Source of the DNA: Artemisia argyi
Lineage: Eukaryota; Streptophyta; Magnoliopsida; Asterales; Asteraceae
Direction: 5' to 3'
NCBI GenBank assembly: GCA_030686995.1
Contig: CM060688.1
Location: forward strand, 201,724,718-201,788,717
Length of the DNA: 64,000 bases
Part shown: one piece after another, positions 56,560-64,000 of the stretch
Layout of the letters: each line of letters begins with the position of its first letter
How positions within the stretch are numbered: position 1 is the first letter of the stretch
The notes under the pieces: model-generated
Database searches by the model: none
Told to the model about the DNA's origin: nothing
Seen by the model: the letters and a program-made list of their open reading frames with translations, nothing else
Program-made: the position numbers and the translations under genes

Positions 56560-57143
56560 TGTTAAAACTTATGATATAAAGATGGTGTGAGAGGATCTAA
56601 ACACACGCCGTGTGTTATAAATACTTTGAGTTAATATTAAGTAATACCCGGAATTTATCACTTAACACTTAGAAGTTAATTTGTTTGTGATGTATGAATG
56701 TAACAGTGAAACAACCAAATGCTTCAATATTATTAATGAATAATATGAGTGATCTAAGAGGGTTATAACATTGAAGCTTAATGCAAAGATACGTATGAAA
56801 TATAACTAATATCTAACCGTAAACCTACGACCTTCTTTTATAGAAAAAGAGTCCTGTACAAGTAAAATACATTATATATATCAATCTAATCGTACAGGAT
56901 ATACACAATATCTATTCTATAAATAACTTCACGCATCTTCCAAAACAGTGTTTACCATATAAGCAGTACAAACTGTATGTACTAGCAGTACTAAGTTTGT
57001 TAGTACTTCTAGTGTATTCCTTCAGCAGTACCATTCTTCAGTCTAAGCAGTTTATACTGTTATGCATAATTCCCAACAATCCTCCCCTAAACTTGTGATT
57101 TCTCTTTAAATCATCAAGTTTCTTCGATTATGCATCCCTTCAT
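56560..57143 (-). mobile_element. Copia-type 3' LTR end with polypurine tract
   Basis: On the minus strand AAGTTTAGGGGAGGAT is followed at 57078 by TGTTGGGAATTATGC, the layout of a polypurine tract and the start of a 3' LTR. The LTR runs left from 57078; its other end is not certain and the boundary at 56560 is a guess. Internal coding sequence is missing; only about 65 bp remains to the right of the LTR. Confidence 0.5.
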
Positions 57144-57824
57144 TTATAACACCCCCATTTTCGGAACGCAGCGGAATACAACATGGGGTGCTATTTATTA
57201 GTCATATAGTACAAGTATAGTAAACAGACGTTTTTAATAAATTTTTCACATTCGATAATTATCAGAGTCAAGCAAAAGGGTCCCAAAAGTTTAACATAAG
57301 TTTAAAAATACATAGGCTTAAAAGTTTAAGTTATTATTGAATGAAAATTTTAAAACCACAGAGTGTGTCGAACACATCGGATTCATATATATGCGAATTC
57401 TCTGAACGGACGAAAAGGCATCTAAACGAATGCCAACGAGTCAAGGATCGAAGTTCAAAAGAATGTGATAATCCTTAGAAAATGAAACCTATAAGGCATT
57501 ACTACAAGTCTCAAAGCATTCTAAAATTATGTTGCATGTCCTGATAAATCTTCTAAATCTCCAGAACGAATGATCTTATAAAGGCTGAACTAAAAACAGA
57601 GGCAGAAATCAGAGTGATGCGGAAGAAAGATAACTAACTAACGTCTTATCATATAATCTACTTAATCCTCACCAGTCATAACTAAAGTTCCTAAGGGGAT
57701 AAACCTAACGAAAATCCTTCTAAGGTTATTCCATAAGCTCCTAAAGTGCAATCCTAAGGGTTCAAATCTTCACAGGCCATAACTTATGTACTACAAGTCG
57801 CAGCCTGGGCTCTGATACCATAAT
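57144..57824 (-). mobile_element. Leader region of a degraded LTR element
   Basis: The minus strand shows the primer site TGGTATCAGAGCCC at 57807-57820, four bases after the LTR end. Non-coding leader follows until ATAACACCCCC at about 57146. No gag frame is open. Confidence 0.5.
57807..57820 (-). other. Primer binding site, tRNA-Met type
   Basis: TGGTATCAGAGCCC on the minus strand is the classical initiator-Met complement used by many plant retroelements. Confidence 0.75.
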
Positions 57825-59150
57825 TGTAACACCCCAACCCGACATGGATCAAAATGTCACATTCTGGTGTCCATCAGAACATACAAACACAAGCGGAAGA
57901 CTTATAAACATAAAAGTTACAAAGGTATTCTAGAATAATAGTGAAATTCCAACTCTAAACATAGTGAGTTCCAAAACCAAAATACAAAATCAAACTAAGT
58001 CTAACTGAATCCAAATCCAATTCTAATCCAGAGCAAATGGTATCTATCATCAAGGTAGTCCACTAAGTGCTCCTATTCACTCTACACTCAAACCCAACTT
58101 CCAACCTAAAATCTGCCGCAGGAAAAGAAATGCGGCTGAGCTTAAAAAGCCCAGTGAACAGATATATAAACAAGCGAATAATCAAAACGTATATAAGAAT
58201 AAGAAAAGAAATCATAAGCTCCTGTTGAAATGAAATGTCATCTGTCAAATGCATAAGATGTCAACGATCAACTGAACAAATATCATAAGTCTACTGAATA
58301 ACATACATGAAGAATCAAATGTTAATACGAATCATATAGTAACCAGAATCAATGAGCTGATAGAACAAAGGCTTTTCTAACGAGATACTCGAATAGACAC
58401 ACGAAACATAGGAAAGCCACGAGCTGACCTAACGAGATACTCAAATAGGTCTCCTACCACATAATCACATATCCGACAAATCCTACATGCACAAAGAGGG
58501 GAGACCTCTAAGTACCAAATGGAGTTGCGAGCTCCCAAACGTGAAGAAGTGTAAAGCACACACTCACATTCATCCTACACAAAATCTGACATACCTAGGA
58601 TGCATCCATACGCCCCCTCATACAAAACAAATCATATATACACCTGCTCGCATGACAAGTATATACACGTATAATGGCCAAGAGATCTCATATCATATCA
58701 TATCAAAATGGGGATGTCGTGGACAAGTAATCACACCGCTACAGATAGTGTCATGCCATTGGTGCCTCAATGACATGGCTATGGTACCTCCATGGCTAGA
58801 TAAAAACTCGGGCATCAGAACAGAACAAATCATATCATATCATATCGAATCATCGTATCATATCAAATCATCATATCATATCGAACAGAATATATCAAAC
58901 TGAACTGAATCATATCATAGCAAATAAATAGTAGACGGATATCAAATCATAGAATCATATCAAAGGAATCATATCAACGAATCATATCACATGGATCAAA
59001 GCAAAAGGGATCATAGCAATGGCTCATATCAAAAGGGATCATAGCAAAGTCAAGGATCAAAAGTCATGAGAAACCCCTACTGAGAAGGGATAGAATATCT
59101 GTACCTTAAACTGCAATTGAAATCATATCAGAAAACACAAGGATCGGAAG
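57825..59150 (-). repeat. Probable LTR of the degraded element; right end unknown
   Basis: On the plus strand it begins TGTAACACCCCAACCCGAC (so TGTTACA ends the LTR in element sense), directly before the primer site. The other end could lie much further right, since sequence up to about 60300 has similar composition. The CATATCA repeats at 58685-59050 are inside it. Probably Ty3/Gypsy; uncertain. Confidence 0.4.
58685..59050. repeat. Degenerate CATATCA-type repeat region
   Basis: Many runs of CATATCATATC and variants such as GGATCATAGCAAA, spaced irregularly. Clearest at 58687-58703 and 58832-58880. Confidence 0.75.
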
Positions 59151-60297
59151 TTACTCCCTCTTCAGCGAATCTACATGAATCAATGATCATCTTAATACTT
59201 ATTAGCTCATTTTAAATTAGATTACTCATTTTAGGTTTCTTTCCATTTTTTTTAAACATTCTATTTTTATTAAATTGCCAAATGTAGTAACTTTCCATTT
59301 ATAGTAAGTTTCTACTTTAAGTAACTTAACCATTTTAAGTAACTTTCTATTTTTAGTAGGTTTCCCGAATTAGTAAGTTCCCAATTTAGTAACTTTCCTG
59401 AGTTAGCATCTTTGACAAATTAGGGTTACAAATGACAATTAAGTAAACTTAAAAGTTTAATATGACCAAAATCATGGTTTAGGGTTTATTGTGACAATTA
59501 CCCAAGTTTAGGGTTAAATGTGTAAATTTCAGGTTTTAAGACTTATTTTTTTTTCACCAATAGAAACAAATGGGAATCGGACTAAACTGTAAATCCCGAA
59601 TCGAACTCGAAATAAACATATTATATACCAAGTTTCATAAATCATTAGCATGTTTTAACCCGTTCATTACTCGACCCTCATAATAATGATTTAATATATA
59701 ACATATTTACGTAAACTCATTTTAGAATGATGATTTCAAAGACAAAAATAGGCTGAATAAAAGATCGATTAAATAGAAAAGAAAACACGACTCAATAATA
59801 TCGTTAACGAAACTCCCATCTTGTTTTCACGTTAACCCTTTTTATTTTCTTACATGAAATCTCTCGTTAAATATTTTGCAAACATAATCAGTTAAGTTCC
59901 CATGCAATTCGAATATATAGTGATATCCTATGTACGCAAAATTCCAGGTTTCATGATCCTTTTACACGTTTTATCCTTCGACCCATAGTATGCTTTTACC
60001 AGTCCTTTACACGTACAGACCCAAACAACAACCATACCTCCCTTTTTCCCATTCGTCCTGATGTTGAACTAGAATCGATCACACTCGCACACGATACAAC
60101 TTGCATGTTCAAAGTCCTCATGTTCGACACACATTGCACACACACGACACACGATTCGCAATCAAAACTCCATACATAATTCACATACATCACAGAAAAC
60201 CCCTAACTACGAACACGAGAAGTTACGAGACATATACCCGACACAATATCATGATAATTACATTCATATTACGAGTTTTAAAACTGATCATGTGTGC

Positions 60298-60302
<5 letters not shown>
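59151..60302. other. Non-coding, probably LTR-derived
   Basis: Contains short spaced words such as AGTAACTTTCTATTTTTAGTA (59270-59400) repeated loosely. No open frame with a domain. Confidence 0.4.

Positions 60303-60361
<59 letters not shown>
60303..60361. repeat. (TA)n microsatellite, ~59 bp
   Basis: A TA repeat abutting the left end of the foldback element. TATATATATA also borders its right end, so the element may have inserted into a TA repeat. Confidence 0.95.
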
Positions 60362-60364
<3 letters not shown>

Positions 60365-61113
60365 TATGGGTTAAAATAAAAAAGGCCTTATAATAAAAAG
60401 TGTAGGAAGAATTGTGAGGGCGACATGTGTCACCCCTATGCCACATCATATGACACATGTCACCACCCCCACCCCCACCCACCCCCCACCCCCCCCCCCC
60501 CCCCCCCCCCCCCCCCGCAAAAAATTTTTTTTCCCGCCAAAAAAAAATTTTTTTTTGGGCAAAATTTTTTTTTCCCGCCAAAAATTTTTAGTGCATCACA
60601 GTTATAAAGTTACTGCATCACAATTATAAAAGTTACTGCATCACAGTTTTAAATTTTAGTGCATTAAGGTTATAAGTTACTGCAACATAGCTGATGCACT
60701 AAACTATTAACTATGATGCAGTAACTTATAATAAAGATGCACCAAAACTTAAAAAAGAATCGTATTTTAATTGTGATGCAATTACATACATATATGATGC
60801 ATAAAACTTATGATAATTCAGTTTCTTTATAACCATGATGCAGTAACTTTATAACCATGATGCAGTAACATTAAAACATGAATGCAGTAACCGTGATGCA
60901 GTAAAATCATAATTGTGATGCAGTAACTTTATAACCGTGATGCAGTAAAAAATTTTGGCGGGAAAAAAAATTTTGGCGGGAAAAAAAAATTTTCGGTGGG
61001 GTGGGGGGGGTGACACGTGTCATATGATGTGGCAAGGGGGTGACACATGTCACTCCGACAATCCTTCCTACACTTTTTATTATAAGGCCCTTTTTAGAAT
61101 AACCCCACCCTAT
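60362..61113. mobile_element. Foldback/MITE-like element with ~240-bp arms
   Basis: The left arm (about 60362-60610) and the right arm (about 60940-61113 plus more inside) are inverted copies. Shared blocks are GGCCTTATAATAAAAAGTGT, GACATGTGTCACCCC, CCACATCATATGACAC, the TTTCCCGCCAAAA words and TTACTGCATCAC. The middle is filled with TGATGCAGTAAC repeats in both orientations. Long arms of this kind fit Mutator-like MITEs or foldback elements. No transposase is present. A 28-C run sits in the left arm (60489-60516). Confidence 0.8.
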
Positions 61114-61695
61114 ATATATATATGATTGAGATCCAAACGGTCAACCTAAATTGACCAGGGAATGGTCAACAGGGTCAAACAGCCTAGAGTCAATGCTCCG
61201 CGGAATATAGTGGTTTCCCCGGGTCGTTATGTCCCGACGAGGTGTGATGGTTATCAAACGGCTTCGTGATCGGGTGAATTTGGACAGGAAAAGGGTTTAA
61301 GTGAGTTGTGATGACTACACTACTGGAATATAAAAGAAAATAGCTTAAATACACTATATTAACAAGACGGGAAAGTCAGAAAAACCAGAAACGTTTAAAA
61401 CTTAAAACGCGTACGTTCACGTTTAAATAAAACGTAAACGTACGAAATAAAAAGTGAAAACGGAAATCTGAAAACCCCCAGGGGGTGAAAATGACTTTTT
61501 TACAAACTAAAAGGTAAAAGAAAATTTTTAGAAAAAGAAAATAAATTTTAACACTAATTAATTATTTAAGATTAATTAATTACTAATTATTAATATTTAA
61601 AATACTTAAATACAATATAATATTAATTAAATACTAAAAAAGTGAAAAAAAAAATTCTAAAATTATAAAATAACTAAAAACAAGTTTTAAAATTA

Positions 61696-61770
<75 letters not shown>

Positions 61771-62827
61771 TTGTTCATATGGTGTACACCTTTAAAGTAG
61801 GTTATAATAGGCACTAATAAAGGTTTGACAAGTGACATTTCTAATTAAAAAAATACAAAATTAATTTATATATGTCTAGGGGTATTTTTGGGATATTACA
61901 TGTTAAAAATTCTGAAAACATTAACCAACATTCAGATGAGTAGTTCTCTTTCCTGTCCCATAAAAACCTTTTCATCTCTCATATCAATAAAAAAGAAGTT
62001 CACTCAAATCTCACAGATATGAAACACACCAAATAGCGCGCCCTCTCCATCTCTCTAAATTTCATTATTATTTATATGATTTACTAATAACTAAATCAAA
62101 ACTGGAAAAAAATTTACGCAAAGACGGTCAAACCATTTTTTCAAACTTCTAAAATGTAGATGAGCATAACATTATGTAACTGACAAATGATATTAAACTA
62201 TATACTAAAACCCATTAGGTAGTGGGCCCAGAGGTATTTTGATTAATGGGTAATTAGGCATGTAATTGTCTTCCTCATTGGTTGGTAAGGCGAATTTCAG
62301 TAATTGTGGTGTAGGAGGCATCATATGATTGGTCTCTTTTTTTATTAGTCACTTAATAGCATTCATTATATACAGTGTCGATGAATAGTAGCAACTTACC
62401 CCATGTGAATGGTGCACTGTTTTGCACTGCTTATATACGTATTTTTCACTTTTTGGCAGTTGGCATTGTATCATACGTTCAGTCCAGTCATATTGATACA
62501 ACACATGTAATGCAAGGAACACTTTCTTTTTTCACATGGTTCATTAATTACACATTGTACTATGTCAAATTTCATCCATAAGAACAAATTTTATACACAT
62601 TATCTTTGTTAAATACTCTTTTTTTCCCAGCACAAACTTATACTAGAAGTTTCTCTACTTCATCTTTGTCTTCACTAGCATATCATACTTCAAGTCTGTA
62701 CCATCTACGGTTTGATTCACTGAGAAAACAAGGCAACAAAAAAAAGAGAATCTTTGTCAATAAGGTATGACATATGCCATTTTTAGGATAGTTTATTCTT
62801 TCCTTTTTACTGGTGCCTATGATTTGA
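61114..62827. other. Non-coding, AT-rich, with a (TA)n repeat
   Basis: A TA repeat of about 70 bp lies at 61699-61769. A 68-codon plus frame at 62375-62581 has no domain and is not called. Confidence 0.45.
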
Positions 62828-64000
62828 TACAACTTTGAAAAAGGAAGATTTATTCTTGATGGAGTTTTAATAGCAAATGAGACGTTGGAATATTTGAAGA
62901 GAAAGAAAAGGAAAAGCTTAATTTTCAAAGTTGATTTCGAGAAGGCATACGATAGTATCAATTGGAGGTTCCTTATTGATATAATGAAGAAAATGGGATT
63001 CAGGAACAAATGGTGTAAATGGATTGATTCATGCCTTAGATCCTCGTCTATGTCCATTCTTGTTAACGGGTCGCCATCAGATGAATTTGGACCGGAGAGG
63101 GGTGTTAGGCAAGGAGATCCTTTGTCACATTTCTTATTTATATTGGCGGCGGAAGGTTTAAATGCAATAGTGAACAAAGCGGTGGAAAAAGGCATTTTTA
63201 GAGGTGTGGCGGTTGGAGAGAATAACGTCTTGGTCTCTCATCTTCAATATGCGGATGATACCATCTTCTTTGGTGAATGGAATAAAGAGAATGCTAAAGC
63301 CCTTATGTGTATTCTCAAATGCTTCGAGGAAGTGTTTGGGCTAAAGGTTAATTACAACAAAAGTAAATTATATGGCATAGGAGTTAATGATGGGGATATG
63401 GCGGATATGGCGACGTGGATGGGGTGTGATATAGGGGAATTTCCGTTTACGTATTTGGGGTTACCAATTGGGGAGAACATGAGGAGGGTAAATGCTTGGA
63501 ATCCAGTTGTGGAAAAATTCAAAAAGAAATTGGGAGATTGGAAAGCTAAAACGATGTCGTTCGGGGGTCGTCTAACAATGGTTAAATCGGTTCTTGGTAG
63601 CTTGCCGTTATATTATTTTTCGATGTTTCGCGTGCCTTTGAGTGTCATAAAAAATCTTGAGAGAATTCGAAAAAAAATCTTTTGGGGAGGGTCGGGTGAT
63701 GGTAATAAAATTTCGTGGGTCAAATGGGGTTCAGTTTTGTCTTCGTTTGGGGAGGGGGGCTTAGTGTTGGGTCATTACGGGCAAAAAATTTGGCTTTGTT
63801 AGGTAAATGGTGGTGGAGGTTTAGGAAGGAAGGGGGTGTTTATGGGTTCGGGTGATCAAAAGTATTCATGGAAATTGTGGGAGTTTGGGGGATGTGCATT
63901 GGGTGGGGGGGGGGGGGGGGGGGGGAATGGGGGTGGGGTTTGGAGCGATATTGTGAAAATAGGAGATGAGATTGACGGGTTGGGGGTTGAGTTTTCATCT
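62828..64000 (+). pseudogene. L1-type LINE reverse transcriptase, truncated and frameshifted
   Basis: Coding similarity starts at 62828 (NFEKGRFILDGVLIANETLE), right after an in-frame TGA, so the endonuclease and the first part of the reverse transcriptase are missing. It continues with FKVDFEKAYDSINW, GVRQGDPLS, the catalytic QYADDTIFF (tyrosine-Ala-Asp-Asp), FTYLGLPIG and KTMSFGGRLTMVKSVL. The frame breaks near 63770 (the next frame reads LRAKNLALLGKWWWRF), breaks again near 63835, and runs into a G run. The window ends before the element does. LINE reverse transcriptase copies its own RNA at the nicked target; this copy is dead. Confidence 0.9.
63905..63925. repeat. 21-G homopolymer
   Basis: Inside the LINE remnant. 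Its length is likely to be unreliable in sequencing as well as in the genome. Confidence 0.9.

Noticed and set aside
60288..60629. Pro-rich and Gly-rich frames
   Set aside because: They arise from the C run and TA repeat in the foldback element.
1..64000. tRNA, rRNA, telomeric or organellar insertions
   Set aside because: I looked for cloverleaf-like GC-rich 70-90-bp segments, TTTAGGG arrays and rRNA core motifs by eye and found none. Weak or partial copies could be missed without a search tool.

Overview
The window is plant nuclear DNA from a eudicot, dominated by retrotransposons. I infer the plant from an intron-poor CC-NBS-LRR gene, Athila-lineage Ty3/Gypsy elements, Copia debris, hAT-like and foldback MITEs and a plant-type L1 LINE. 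The family is plausibly Asteraceae, but that is an impression of sequence style, not a proof.

Layout. 0-3.6 kb holds a probable LEA2/NHL-type membrane protein gene (minus), a broken unknown coding segment and a fragment of a ribosomal protein L35 exon. 3.6-5.4 kb is a tandem duplication of an approximately 845-bp AT-rich unit. 5.9-9.1 kb is the only clearly intact host gene of size, a 1060-residue CNL resistance protein with a 20-codon AAT tract. Its 3' flank (9.26-12.0 kb) is interrupted by a short LTR element without coding capacity (9.63-11.18 kb) and exists again, without that insertion, at 43.87-45.06 kb. 12-17.5 kb is mostly non-coding, with possible small exons and a hAT-like MITE.

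17.5-39.7 kb is one nested stack of a single Athila-type family. An old outer element B (minus strand, gag-pol degraded, left LTR truncated) contains a nearly intact inner element A (20161-30972, target duplication CTTAA) and an opposite-strand solo LTR D (32528-33916, target duplication AAAGG). 39.9-43.87 kb holds two copies of a Copia integrase fragment separated by a hAT-like MITE. 45.18-52.55 kb is element C (target duplication GTACA). It has the same LTRs and untranslated regions as A but carries one intact gag-protease ORF and no reverse transcriptase, RNase H or integrase. It looks like a non-autonomous partner of the A-type element.

52.6-62.8 kb is non-coding: a distant copy of the 4-5 kb repeat, a third Copia flank split by a solo LTR (target duplication TTAAC), a minus-strand Copia LTR end, a degraded LTR element with a tRNA-Met primer site and CATATCA repeats, and a long-armed foldback element. 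62.8-64.0 kb is a 5'-truncated, frameshifted LINE reverse transcriptase that runs off the window.

The strongest leads are: the pol-less element C; a covarying hairpin array inside the short LTR element; a TGACG-palindrome array just upstream of the Athila TATA box; paired hairpin plus purine-tract modules in the Athila 3' region; the empty-site comparison for the NLR 3' flank; and the L35 exon fragment.
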